DNA from: Roseburia porci
GTDB lineage: Bacteria; Bacillota; Clostridia; Lachnospirales; Lachnospiraceae
Length of the DNA: 64,000 nt
Direction of reading: 5' to 3'
Assembly: GCF_009695765.1 (NCBI RefSeq)
Contig: NZ_VUNI01000006.1
Location: 62,001-126,000, forward strand
How positions within the stretch are numbered: position 1 is the first letter of the stretch; each line of letters begins with the position of its first letter. Below the pieces are notes generated by a model that saw only the letters and a list, made by a program, of their open reading frames with translations, was not told where the DNA came from and ran no database searches. Shown here in pieces: positions 29,714 through 38,249 of the stretch. The translations under genes and the position numbers were made by a program.

Positions 29714-31078
29714 ATGAAAACAAAAGAGAAGGCAATTGGTTTATTGGGATTATTTTTTTTCGTATTTCTCGGACTGGAGTATCAGTTTGATAATATGATG
29801 GCGTATGTGACAGATGCAGATGGGGTCGTTTTGGCACAGAGCTGGATTCTTGGAATCAGTGTTCTGGGACTTCTTTCCTATGCTTTCTGGAAGAAGAGAA
29901 TTCCAAAGGAAGCGAAAGTGGTCAGTGCAGCTTTTCTACTGACAGCACTTGGTTGTATTTATGTGATGGGCAGGCATGCAGCGTATTGGTCTGTGCTTCT
30001 GTCCGGCATAATATTGTTTTATCTGCTTGGATGTGCAGGCGGTATGATACATGATCTTGCTGCAGAAAAATTTTTGCTGGGAGACAGACCGGCATGCTGT
30101 GTGGGAGTTTCCTATGCATTTGGAATTTTTCTACAGTTTTTGAATCACAAGGCGGTTCCAAGTGTCGTGTTGGAACAGTGCATTCTGGCATTGTTTTTGG
30201 TGATAAGTGTTTATCTGGCACTGAAAATGGATGTGGATCATGGCACTGAAATATCGTCTGAACAGAAAAAAGGAAAAAGTACAGCACAAAATAAAGGAAT
30301 TTTGCTTGTTATTCTGGTTGCACTGATGACATTTATCTTTGCGTCTTTAGATAACACAGTGACACTTGTACATGCGGGTGGAAGTATTGACATTGGACAA
30401 TGGCCGAGGCTTCTTCTGGCATGTAGTGGACTTGCAGCGGGTTTTTTGTTTGATATAAAAAAGGGAAAGTATATGCAGATATTGATGTATTGTGTAACGT
30501 TGCTTTCCACAACCAGTATTCTTGTCATATGCTTTGGAGGATCTTTTTTGACCGGACTGGTTGTTTTTTATCTGTCAGCCGGGTTCTTTTCTGTATATTT
30601 TACGGTTGTATTCATGAAGTTATCCAGAGAAATGAAAGAACCAGGATTCTGGGCTCCGATGGGGCGTGCTGTAAATAATGCAAGTTCTGTAATTGCAGCA
30701 GCGGTCTTTGCATTTTTTCTCAAATCGGACAAATTGACAGGAATGTTTGCAGCAGTGCTTCTTTTTGCTTTCATCAGTGTGGTTTTATATATCTATCAGG
30801 AAACAGAAAAAGTAACGGACAAAGGTGAGCTGGAAGAACAGGAAGACCGTTTTCTGGTTTTTGCAAGGAAATTTGCATTGACAGAAAGAGAACAGGAAGT
30901 TTTACATATGCTGATTACATCAGATGATAATGTGCAGCAGATTGCCGATGAACTTGCTATTTCAAGAGCAGCTTTGTATCGTCACATTTCGAATATGAAT
31001 GAGAAGACGCATACAAAAGCAAGGATCGGATTGATTCAGTTTTACTTCGAATGGCAGAATAAAAATACAGGAAATTAA
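29714..31078 (+). CDS. Membrane-bound LuxR-type regulator
   Basis: A 454-residue protein with about ten to twelve hydrophobic spans filling residues 5-365, then a short acidic linker and a LuxR-type helix-turn-helix domain (LTEREQEVLHMLITSDDNVQ, QQIADELAISRAALYRHISN). This architecture, a transporter-like membrane part fused to a LuxR domain, is common in Lachnospiraceae and Eggerthellaceae. It presumably senses a small molecule at the membrane and binds DNA directly. ATG 29714 is used; TTG codons at 29702 and 29705 are possible alternatives. It lies directly before a surface-protein gene whose upstream region has palindromes, its probable target. Divergent from eno. Confidence 0.88.
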   Translation: MKTKEKAIGLLGLFFFVFLGLEYQFDNMMAYVTDADGVVLAQSWILGISVLGLLSYAFWKKRIPKEAKVVSAAFLLTALGCIYVMGRHAAYWSVLLSGIILFYLLGCAGGMIHDLAAEKFLLGDRPACCVGVSYAFGIFLQFLNHKAVPSVVLEQCILALFLVISVYLALKMDVDHGTEISSEQKKGKSTAQNKGILLVILVALMTFIFASLDNTVTLVHAGGSIDIGQWPRLLLACSGLAAGFLFDIKKGKYMQILMYCVTLLSTTSILVICFGGSFLTGLVVFYLSAGFFSVYFTVVFMKLSREMKEPGFWAPMGRAVNNASSVIAAAVFAFFLKSDKLTGMFAAVLLFAFISVVLYIYQETEKVTDKGELEEQEDRFLVFARKFALTEREQEVLHMLITSDDNVQQIADELAISRAALYRHISNMNEKTHTKARIGLIQFYFEWQNKNTGN

Positions 31079-31101
31079 AGTTTTTTCTTCCTTTTATACG
31101 A

Positions 31102-31186
31102 TTGAGACAAATGTCAACTCCCATATATTCGGGGAATATGCTAACATTTTGATACAAAATGAGACGGCATTCCGGAATATATGGGA
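31102..31186 (+). promoter_or_regulatory. Palindrome-rich control region of the surface-protein gene
   Basis: TCCCATATATTC (31119-31130) is the exact inverse of GAATATATGGGA (31175-31186). Each arm also sits in its own small palindrome: ATATTC-GGG-GAATAT (31125-31139) and ATTCCGGAAT (31169-31178). Between them is CATTTTG-ATA-CAAAATG (31145-31161). A possible promoter, TTGAGA (31102-31107), 16 bases, TATATT (31124-31129), overlaps the left arm. It fits dimeric operator sites or a terminator of the upstream gene (GTTTTT follows at 31188). Confidence 0.5.
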
Positions 31187-31218
31187 TGTTTTTATCTATG
31201 GACACAGGAGGAAACAGT

Positions 31219-32649
31219 ATGAAACGAAAAAAAGGAAAAGGTTTAAGATTACTTCTGATTCTTATTTTGTTTGCAGGATTTCTGCCAACGGAAAGAATTC
31301 AGGCAGCGGGAGCGGGTGGAATCGAATTTCGGATAGAGGGAGATGCGTGGACCTCCTATGAGGGAATGAAGGCGCAGGATTCGTCTTTTGAGATTTATGT
31401 AAAGCCGGATGGAGAAGCAGATTATGTTACATTCCAGGAATTGCTTGATCAGAGCAGAATTATAAAATATTCGGATAGTCAGTATGAATTTGATTCTTCG
31501 ATCACATCGATCCGTGTGTACATTACGATGAATACCGATAAGTATATGTTAATGTCTGGAATTGGAATCGGAGAGGAACATGCCACAACGATCGACATTG
31601 CATCAGGTACACAGTTTATACAGCTGGATAAAAAAAGTGTGACGGTTACATGGTCTTACGAGAAGGACAAACTTGGAGAGGATGCATTTTTAGAACATGG
31701 AAAAGCCGAGATTATCGCAATTGAAGGAATTTCTGATTTTCGGGATATTCCGTTTGCCAACAATCCGGGAGATGACAAAGGGGGACATATTGCGGTAGAA
31801 CCGGGAAGAAAAGTGACGGTAAAATTAACTCCGGATTATGGATATCAGCTGAAAAGTGTTGCATTAAACGGAACAACATTGGTTCCGGATGATGACAATA
31901 TGTCCGTATTTACATTCCGCATGCCGGATACAAATGTGCATTTTCAGGGAATCTTTGAGAAAACCGCAGATACAATAAGCCTGAAAGAATCTGGAAGCAC
32001 AGTCAAAAACATAAGTATTGAAAACGGATACAATGCAGCAGTAAGTGGAACGCTTCAGATGGATGTGACAGATAATTATAGTTACGATACGAAAGAGGCA
32101 CAGAAACTGGTAGAAGGTGCAGTATCTGCAAAAGCAGTTGACTTTACATTGAATCAGGTTGTCAGCAAAGGGAATGGAGAAAACTGGGAGAAAAATATTA
32201 CAGAATTTGAAAAGCCTATTACATTAAAGCTGGCACTGGATGACTATGATCCAAATATGGAGTATGAGATCGTGCGTAATCATGAAGGAATATTGACGGT
32301 ACTTGATACAACCGTAGAAAATGAGACCATTTCTTTTGATACGAATCAGTTTTCCACTTATGTGATCGTGGCCAGAAATAAAGTGAAAGACAGGGAAAAC
32401 AATACACCATTACAGTCCGGTACAAATGACCCGTCAGATGCATCTGCGAATGTCAGTCCGACAGTGCAGAATAGTACACCGGTCAATAATATGTCGACGC
32501 AGAACGGCACACAGGTACAGTCAAATTCAGAGGCAGCTTCTCCGGTTACAGGAGACGATATGCCTGTACATATATACATGGTGCTTGTAGTATGCATGGT
32601 TGCATTTGGTGTTATAAATATCCGAAGAAAGAAGAATCACTCCGTATAA
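31219..32649 (+). CDS. Secreted cell-surface protein with (S/P)PxTG sortase-type tail
   Basis: A 476-residue exported protein: basic start MKRKKGKG, hydrophobic core LLLILILFAGFLP, probable cleavage after QAA. The middle contains a bacterial repeat-like beta unit (GRKVTVKLTPDYGYQLKSVA ... FRMPDTNVHFQGIFEK). A Ser/Thr/Asn-rich stretch (about 390-440) resembles a wall spacer. The C-terminus reads SPVTGDD (441-447), a hydrophobic span and RRKKNHSV, the layout of a sortase substrate with the (S/P)PxTG signal known from clostridial sortase. AGGAGG (31206-31211) supports ATG 31219. No sortase gene is in the window. Probably under control of the adjacent LuxR regulator. Its 3' end overlaps the convergent AraC gene by 13 bases. 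Confidence 0.82.
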   Translation: MKRKKGKGLRLLLILILFAGFLPTERIQAAGAGGIEFRIEGDAWTSYEGMKAQDSSFEIYVKPDGEADYVTFQELLDQSRIIKYSDSQYEFDSSITSIRVYITMNTDKYMLMSGIGIGEEHATTIDIASGTQFIQLDKKSVTVTWSYEKDKLGEDAFLEHGKAEIIAIEGISDFRDIPFANNPGDDKGGHIAVEPGRKVTVKLTPDYGYQLKSVALNGTTLVPDDDNMSVFTFRMPDTNVHFQGIFEKTADTISLKESGSTVKNISIENGYNAAVSGTLQMDVTDNYSYDTKEAQKLVEGAVSAKAVDFTLNQVVSKGNGENWEKNITEFEKPITLKLALDDYDPNMEYEIVRNHEGILTVLDTTVENETISFDTNQFSTYVIVARNKVKDRENNTPLQSGTNDPSDASANVSPTVQNSTPVNNMSTQNGTQVQSNSEAASPVTGDDMPVHIYMVLVVCMVAFGVINIRRKKNHSV

Positions 32650-33533
32650 GAATTTAAATGCTTCTGATATTGCTTTGGGGACATGTGCATATGTTCTTTA
32701 AAGAGTTTGATAAAATAGCTGGTGGTGCAAAAACCGACAGCCTGTGAGATTTCCGTGATACTTTGTGAGGTCGAGACCAGAAGCTTTTCGGCCTCACGAA
32801 GCCGGATATCGTTCAGATACTCGCTGAAGGTTACATGCATAAGCCGGTGAAAGCTTCTGGAGAAATAACTGTAACTTAAATTACAGAGCGCTGCCATGTC
32901 GGTTGCAGTGATCGCACTGTCATAGTGTGAGAGCATGTAGGTAAGTGCCGGAGTCAGCTGCTCTTTTAATTTCCGGTCTTCAAAGTCGAGCGGAAGAGAG
33001 GTCTCTTCGTGTGTATGCCAGTAACGCAGAAGCCACAGATAAATACGACCGATATGATTTTTTATGGCTAATTCATAGCCATAATTTTTTTGCGCGGATT
33101 CATGGATGATGGACTGCATCAGTTCCGGGATCATGGTGTCTTTTAAAGTGGCCTGTGTGATTACTTTTTCATGGATCAGGTTATCTGTGACAAATGGCAG
33201 CAGATATTTCAGTTCAAAATGACTCTGGGACATTCCATCATAAATAAGCTCCGGAAGAAAACGCACAACGATATAAGAGCCTCCGTTATCCGAGACCGCA
33301 TCAATCTTATGGACCTCTCTCGAGTTAATCAGAACAAAATCCCCTTTTGCAAATTCATGATAGATTCCATTCAGATAGATTTGAAACTGTCCCGAGAGTG
33401 CATATAGCATTTCAATATAATAATGATAATGTGCAGGAAAAACATTTCCCCTGTTTTTCGGCATTTCAATGTGGCAGAGATATTGACAGGCAACACCGTC
33501 CATATAGAGTTGTTTTTCTTCCGGGTAATTCAT
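32637..33533 (-). CDS. AraC-family regulator with cupin sensor
   Basis: A 298-residue AraC/XylS-type regulator. The N-terminal cupin-like sensor (HYHYYIEMLYALSGQFQIYL, GDFVLINSREVHKI) binds a sugar or similar ligand in relatives. The C-terminus has the double helix-turn-helix (TDMAALCNLSYSYFSRSFH, ITEISQAVGFCTTSYFIKLF). GGAGAACAGG precedes ATG 33533. Divergent from the permuted GH3 gene across 127 bp, so that gene is its likely target. The ligand is probably a beta-glucoside or a derived sugar. Confidence 0.9.
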   Translation of the reverse strand: MNYPEEKQLYMDGVACQYLCHIEMPKNRGNVFPAHYHYYIEMLYALSGQFQIYLNGIYHEFAKGDFVLINSREVHKIDAVSDNGGSYIVVRFLPELIYDGMSQSHFELKYLLPFVTDNLIHEKVITQATLKDTMIPELMQSIIHESAQKNYGYELAIKNHIGRIYLWLLRYWHTHEETSLPLDFEDRKLKEQLTPALTYMLSHYDSAITATDMAALCNLSYSYFSRSFHRLMHVTFSEYLNDIRLREAEKLLVSTSQSITEISQAVGFCTTSYFIKLFKEHMHMSPKQYQKHLNSYTE

Positions 33534-33660
33534 TCCTGTTCTCCTTAAATGACAAAATATTTCTATTTTTTGATATGAATATTATAGCATTTGCATCATT
33601 TTTTTACTAGAATATCTTTCAGAAGGATATAGGACGTTAAATGATTTGGAGGATAAAGAA

Positions 33661-36447
33661 ATGAGCAAAAATACAATTGGAGTTCCATTACCGGGATTTG
33701 GGGAATATTGCAGAAAAATGGCAGCAGAAGGTGCAGTTCTTTTAAAGAATGAAGATCAGATGCTTCCAATAAAAAAGAATGAGAAAATCTCTGTTTTTGG
33801 GCGTTGTCAGTTTGAAACATATCGAAGTGGTACCGGTTCCGGTGGTGCTGTCAATGTACCGTATCATGTGGACATTCTTGATGCGATGCGAAAAAGCGGG
33901 GAATTTTGTATCAACGAGCAGCTTGCGTCTGTTTACGAGGAATGGCTGAAGGATCATCCATTTGACAATGGCGGAGGCGGCTGGGCTGCGGAACCGTGGA
34001 ATCAGAAAGAGATGATCATTACGGACGAAATTGCACAGACAGCAGCGGCACAGTCACAAAAAGCAATTTTTATCATCGGCCGTACTGCGGGGGAAGATAA
34101 AGATTATGCCAATGAAGAGGGCAGTTATCTTCTGACGGAGGAAGAACGTGCAAATCTGAAGATGGTTACCCGGTATTTTACAGAGGTTGCCGTACTTTTG
34201 AATGTATCAAATATCATTGATATGAAGTGGTGCAAAGATCCGGAATATCTTGGACATATCAAAAGCATCTGCTATATCTGGCAGGGGGGAATGGAAAGTG
34301 GCAATGCAGTAGCAGATCTGCTTTGCGGAAAAGTGACACCGAGTGGAAAGCTGACAGATACGATCGCAGAATCTCTGCAGGATTATCCAGCTTTTGATCA
34401 TTTTGGAGATGAAAAAGAGAACTGCTATACCGAAGATATTTATGTGGGATATCGTTATTTTGAGACATTTTGTCCGGAAAAAGTCATGTTTGAATTTGGC
34501 TATGGATTGTCTTATACCGAATTTACAAGGACGGTTACCGAAGCGCATGTGACTGGAAGCGGTACGCATGCGGTTGTTGAGATTCTAGTCCATGTAAAAA
34601 ACACGGGTGCATATAAAGGAAAAGAAGTTGTACAGATTTATGTGGAGGCTCCGCAGGGAAAACTTGGAAAAGCAAAACGTGTCCTCTGCGCTTTTGAAAA
34701 GACCGGAGAACTTCAGCCGGGAGATTCAGAACTCCTCACATTCCGGATTCCTGTGGCAAGGTTTGCTTCTTATGATGATTCCGGCGTGACGGGACACCGC
34801 TTTTGTTATGTTCTGGAAGAAGGCACATATGTATTATATGCAGGAAGCAGCATCCGGGAAGTGGAACAGGTATCGATAGAAGGAACTGGAAATTATTCCG
34901 TAGAGAAAACCCTTGTCATGGAAACACTCATGGAAGCGCTTGCACCGGTAAAGGCATTCAAACGCATTCGTCCTGGAAAAGAAAAAGAAAACGGCTGCTA
35001 CGAGGTATGCAGTGAGGATGTACCATTGAGAACCGTGGATTTAAAGAAACGGATCGAAGAGCATCTTCCGAAAGAACTGCAGATTACCGGTGACGCAGGA
35101 ATCCGCCTTAAAGATGTGGCAGAGAAAAAGGCATCAATGGGAGCTTTTATTGCACAGATGGAAAAAGAAGAACTTGCAGCCATTGTGCGTGGTGAGGGAA
35201 TGAGCAGTCCAAAGGTTACACCTGGAACGGCTGCTGCATTTGGCGGAGTCAGCGAAGGGCTGCATGCACTTGGAATTCCAGTTGCATGTGCATCGGACGG
35301 ACCTTCCGGAATCCGTATGGAAGGTGGATTAAAAGCGACACAGCTTCCGATTGGAACTTTGCTTGCATGTTCTTTTAATGTGCCAATGGTAGAAGAATTA
35401 TATGTCATGGAAGGAAAAGAACTTGTTGGAAATGAAATCGATACACTGCTTGGCCCAGGAATCAACATTCATCGTCATCCTTTAAACGGCAGAAACTTTG
35501 AATATTTCAGTGAAGATCCTTATGTGACAGGAACTTTTGCGGCGGCAGTGACACGCGGAATCAAGAAGGGAGGCTCTGCAGCAACGATAAAACATTTTGC
35601 TGCAAATAACCAGGAAAAAGCACGCAGTATTGCGGATTCGGTTGTCTCAGAACGTGCGCTCCGCGAGATTTACCTGAAAGGATTTGAAATGGCGGTAAAA
35701 GATGGAAATGCGACATCCATCATGACTTCTTATAATCCTTTGAACGGACACTGGAACGCATCCAATTATGATCTGAACACAACCATTCTCCGGGAAGAAT
35801 GGGGATTTGACGGAATTGTGATGACTGACTGGTGGGCCAGCATGAATGATGTGGTTTCCGGTGGTGAGCCGGGCAAAAAACTGACCTCGTCTATGATTCG
35901 TTCGCAGAACGATCTGTACATGGTTGTGGATAATAACGGAGCTGCTCATAATGTAGCAGGCGATGACACGTTAGAAGCCTTGGAAAATGGTAAGCTGACA
36001 ATTGGAGAATTACAGAGAAGCGCAGCAAATATCTGTCGTTTTATCCTGAATGCACCGGTTATGAAAAGACCACTGAAAGCCTGGAACCAGATCATAGCTG
36101 TCGAGCCGGTTGCTGCTGAAACTGTGAAGGGAACGAGCCAGACAATTGGAGCAGCAGGCAGAGTGCTGATTACAAAAGATACAACGGAAACCGTTCATGT
36201 AGAAAAGGCCGGAACTTATGAGATTACAGGACAACTGAAATCCTCCCAGTCGAATATTGCACAGGCTGCCATGAATCTTTACATGAATGACATCCTTCTT
36301 ACAACAATCCAGATCAGTGGAACAGATGGAAACAGTACAGTCCAGAAGCTGATTTGTGTGGAACTGAAAGAAGGAGATTATACAGTGCGTGCAGAAGAAG
36401 TCAAGCCACAGATGGAGATTGAATGGCTTGAATTTAAACCAGTTTAA
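33661..36447 (+). CDS. GH3 beta-glucosidase with permuted domain order
   Basis: A 928-residue GH3 enzyme whose domains are in reversed order. Residues about 15-270 form the alpha/beta sandwich normally found second (AAEGAVLLKNEDQMLPIKKN, SGKLTDTIAE, FGYGLSYTEF), then a fibronectin-type domain (to about 420), then the catalytic barrel (about 500-810) with GIPVACASDGPSGIR, LLGPGINIHRHPLNGRNFEY, IKHFAANNQE and nucleophile Asp about 723 in VMTDWWA. The last roughly 110 residues form an extra beta domain (AGTYEITGQLKSSQ) resembling a carbohydrate-binding module. Permuted GH3 enzymes are known from Butyrivibrio and Ruminococcus. No signal peptide. ATG 33661 with TGGAGG upstream is preferred to the TTG at 33646. 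Divergent AraC regulator. Confidence 0.92.
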   Translation: MSKNTIGVPLPGFGEYCRKMAAEGAVLLKNEDQMLPIKKNEKISVFGRCQFETYRSGTGSGGAVNVPYHVDILDAMRKSGEFCINEQLASVYEEWLKDHPFDNGGGGWAAEPWNQKEMIITDEIAQTAAAQSQKAIFIIGRTAGEDKDYANEEGSYLLTEEERANLKMVTRYFTEVAVLLNVSNIIDMKWCKDPEYLGHIKSICYIWQGGMESGNAVADLLCGKVTPSGKLTDTIAESLQDYPAFDHFGDEKENCYTEDIYVGYRYFETFCPEKVMFEFGYGLSYTEFTRTVTEAHVTGSGTHAVVEILVHVKNTGAYKGKEVVQIYVEAPQGKLGKAKRVLCAFEKTGELQPGDSELLTFRIPVARFASYDDSGVTGHRFCYVLEEGTYVLYAGSSIREVEQVSIEGTGNYSVEKTLVMETLMEALAPVKAFKRIRPGKEKENGCYEVCSEDVPLRTVDLKKRIEEHLPKELQITGDAGIRLKDVAEKKASMGAFIAQMEKEELAAIVRGEGMSSPKVTPGTAAAFGGVSEGLHALGIPVACASDGPSGIRMEGGLKATQLPIGTLLACSFNVPMVEELYVMEGKELVGNEIDTLLGPGINIHRHPLNGRNFEYFSEDPYVTGTFAAAVTRGIKKGGSAATIKHFAANNQEKARSIADSVVSERALREIYLKGFEMAVKDGNATSIMTSYNPLNGHWNASNYDLNTTILREEWGFDGIVMTDWWASMNDVVSGGEPGKKLTSSMIRSQNDLYMVVDNNGAAHNVAGDDTLEALENGKLTIGELQRSAANICRFILNAPVMKRPLKAWNQIIAVEPVAAETVKGTSQTIGAAGRVLITKDTTETVHVEKAGTYEITGQLKSSQSNIAQAAMNLYMNDILLTTIQISGTDGNSTVQKLICVELKEGDYTVRAEEVKPQMEIEWLEFKPV

Positions 36448-36461
36448 AAATAGTATTTTCG

Positions 36462-36516
36462 ATGACCCCTGTCTATGTTACAATCATAACAATGGTAATG
36501 TAGACGGGGGTCATTT
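36462..36516 (+). terminator. Stem-loop after the permuted GH3 gene
   Basis: ATGACCCC (36462-36469) pairs with GGGGTCAT (36507-36514), extended by GTCTA/TAGAC, then TTGTTT. Probable terminator, weak U-run. Confidence 0.6.
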
Positions 36517-36559
36517 GTTTGGAGTTTATGTTTGAGAAAAAAGAGGGAGAAAATAAAAA

Positions 36560-37861
36560 ATGCAATACAGCAAACTACAGATCGGCTGCATGATCATTGT
36601 ATTATATGTGACATGTAATTACATCAGAGAGAAAAGAAGCTATCAGATTCAAGATAAAAATCGTGTATTTGGGTGGCTTTTGGGCATTGCAATTTATGGA
36701 ATTGCCATAGATGGAATTACTGCATATACGGTGAATCATCTGGAACAGGTACCAGCACCGCTGAATCGTTTTCTACATCTGCAGTTTCTTCTCGCTATCG
36801 ATACTTTTGTATTCGTAATGTATTTGTATATCCGCGAGATTACGAGAGGACTGCCGAAACGGAAAAAAACATGGATGTTACTTTTGACTCCACTTATATT
36901 GAACCTGGGAATTGTTATAATTGGTATTCCGGAACTTCATTATGACAGGGGACGTGTGACAAATTATTCTATGGGATTGTCAGCATATACCTGTTTTGTA
37001 ATGATCGCAGTGTATATGTTTGCTGCAATCGGGCTCTTGCTGCTTTACTGGAGAAATATCGGAAGACATAAGGAAATTACGATACTGACCTGTCTGGGAG
37101 CAGCTTTTCTTGTGACATTTTATCAGATGCTTCAGCCGGAGGCTCTGCTTACAGCACTTGTTCCAACTATTGTGATTACGGGGATTTATCTGAACATGGA
37201 GAATCCATTGCTTACCGAACTGAAAAAACATAATGATGAGATGGTGATGGGATTTGCAACACTTGTTGAGAACCGGGATAACAGCACAGGAGGACATATC
37301 AAACGCACAACTGCCTACGTCAGAACACTTGCAGAAGAATTGAGAGACAGAGGATATTACAAAAAACAGCTGACAAAAGCATACATCGAAACGCTTGCGA
37401 TGGCTGCACCAATGCATGATGTTGGAAAAATCGCGATTCCGGACGCTATTTTACAAAAACCGGGTAAACTTACCCAAGAAGAATATGAGATTATGAAAAC
37501 GCATGCAGAACGTGGAAGTGAAATTGTTCTGGAACTGTTTGGACATACCGGGGAAGAAGAATATGAAAAGATGGCATATGCAGTAGCCAGATATCATCAT
37601 GAAAAATGGAATGGGAAAGGTTATCCGGATGGAATCGCAGGAGAAAAAATACCGTTGAGTGCGAGGATTATGGCAGTTTCCGATGTTTTCGATGCAGTAT
37701 CGGCAAAGCGGTGTTACCGGGATGCACTTCCTTTGGAAGAATGTTTTCAGATTATTGAAGAAGGGAAAGGGCAGGACTTTGATCCGGTGATTGCAGAGGT
37801 GTTTCTAGAGATCAAAGATCAGATCAGGAAAATCTATGAACAACAGGTTAATCTGTGTTGA
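36560..37861 (+). CDS. Membrane HD-GYP phosphodiesterase
   Basis: A 433-residue protein with seven N-terminal membrane spans (to about residue 215, 7TM sensor type) and a cytosolic HD-GYP domain that hydrolyses cyclic-di-GMP. Metal-binding signature: GGHIKRTTAY, His286-Asp287 in MHDVGKIAIPDAILQKPG, AERGSE, YHHEKWNGKGYPDG (the GYP motif, about 352-357) and SDVFDAVSAKRCYRDA. All key residues look present. Together with the GGDEF/EAL protein at 588 it shows active cyclic-di-GMP signalling, though the genes are far apart. Ligand of the 7TM part unknown. Confidence 0.92.
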   Translation: MQYSKLQIGCMIIVLYVTCNYIREKRSYQIQDKNRVFGWLLGIAIYGIAIDGITAYTVNHLEQVPAPLNRFLHLQFLLAIDTFVFVMYLYIREITRGLPKRKKTWMLLLTPLILNLGIVIIGIPELHYDRGRVTNYSMGLSAYTCFVMIAVYMFAAIGLLLLYWRNIGRHKEITILTCLGAAFLVTFYQMLQPEALLTALVPTIVITGIYLNMENPLLTELKKHNDEMVMGFATLVENRDNSTGGHIKRTTAYVRTLAEELRDRGYYKKQLTKAYIETLAMAAPMHDVGKIAIPDAILQKPGKLTQEEYEIMKTHAERGSEIVLELFGHTGEEEYEKMAYAVARYHHEKWNGKGYPDGIAGEKIPLSARIMAVSDVFDAVSAKRCYRDALPLEECFQIIEEGKGQDFDPVIAEVFLEIKDQIRKIYEQQVNLC

Positions 37862-37880
37862 AAATACATATTCATGAAAT

Positions 37881-37910
37881 AAAAAGGGCACTTGAAAAAT
37901 CAAGCACCCT
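37881..37910 (-). terminator. Terminator of the type I toxin mRNA
   Basis: Read on the minus strand, AGGGTGCTTGA pairs fully with TCAAGTGCCCT (two G-U pairs), followed by TTTTATTT. On the plus strand the same two positions are C/A mismatches, so it works only for the toxin transcript. Confidence 0.7.
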
Positions 37911-37920
37911 TATGTATAAT
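37892..37920 (+). promoter_or_regulatory. Promoter of the antitoxin RNA
   Basis: TTGAAA (37892-37897), exactly 17 bases, TATAAT (37915-37920): a strong consensus promoter with no protein-coding gene behind it, overlapping the toxin terminator. Confidence 0.75.
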
Positions 37921-37926
37921 CTACTT

Positions 37927-38015
37927 AGAAAGTGAATCGGACGTGATGCCGATTTGCCCTCAGTTTCAACTATAGAAATAGCATTCGCTTTGGTCGGAGG
38001 ATGCTATTTCTTTTT
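37927..38015 (+). ncRNA. Antisense RNA antitoxin of the holin-like toxin
   Basis: About 89 nt expected between the consensus promoter and an intrinsic terminator: GAAATAGCAT (37975-37984) pairs perfectly with ATGCTATTTC (38001-38010), followed by TTTTT. It is antisense to the toxin stop codon and 3' untranslated part. This convergent 3'-overlap layout matches type I pairs such as txpA/RatA and bsrG/SR4. Start and end are estimates. Confidence 0.65.
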
Positions 38016-38099
38016 GCTATTATGGTTATCTATGTAAGATAGAGCCGCAAAAACAACCAGTAAGAGCGTAAGCACTTCCATTGTGTTCATTGGCATCAT
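38004..38099 (-). CDS. Putative holin-like type I toxin, 31 residues
   Basis: A 31-residue peptide with a charged/polar start (MMPMNTME), one hydrophobic helix (VLTLLLVVFAALSYI) and a basic tail ending NSKKK. This is the pattern of the Firmicute holin-like toxins of the TxpA/BsrG kind that depolarise membranes. GAGGG lies right before the start but is locked in a hairpin. The gene has its own consensus promoter (38171-38199) and terminator (37881-37910), and an antisense RNA covers its 3' end. ATGs at codons 1, 2, 4 and 7 are possible starts. Toxicity is inferred from family and layout. Confidence 0.75.
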   Translation of the reverse strand: MMPMNTMEVLTLLLVVFAALSYIDNHNSKKK

Positions 38100-38122
38100 C
38101 CCTCTTTCGTAATACTAGAGGG
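38100..38122 (-). promoter_or_regulatory. Hairpin masking the toxin ribosome site
   Basis: On the minus strand CCCTCT (38122-38117) pairs with AGAGGG (38105-38100), which contains the Shine-Dalgarno bases of the toxin. Such masking is usual in type I toxin mRNAs. Confidence 0.55.
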
Positions 38123-38170
38123 CATAACTCGGAAAATCACATCCTGCATTCTGTTCAATTATACAAGAAA

Positions 38171-38199
38171 ATTATAACATAACACAAACATACGTTCAA
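38171..38199 (-). promoter_or_regulatory. Promoter of the type I toxin
   Basis: On the minus strand TTGAAC (38199-38194), exactly 17 bases, TATAAT (38176-38171). The transcript would start near 38164 and run to about 37877. Confidence 0.7.
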
Positions 38200-38205
38200 T
38201 GACAA

Positions 38206-38247
38206 AAGCACCAACGGAAAGAATCATCTTTCTGAAGGTGCTTGTTT
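38206..38247. terminator. Stem-loop between toxin module and downstream region
   Basis: AAGCACC (38206-38212) pairs with GGTGCTT (38237-38243), and GAAAGA with TCTTTC inside it; GTTTT follows on the plus strand and TTTTG on the minus strand. Direction unclear. Confidence 0.45.
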
Positions 38248-38249
38248 TA

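Noticed and set aside
31119-31186. Invertible promoter flanked by 12-bp inverted repeats
   Set aside because: The arms are short, only 44 bp apart, contain smaller palindromes, and no recombinase is nearby; operator sites or a terminator are simpler.
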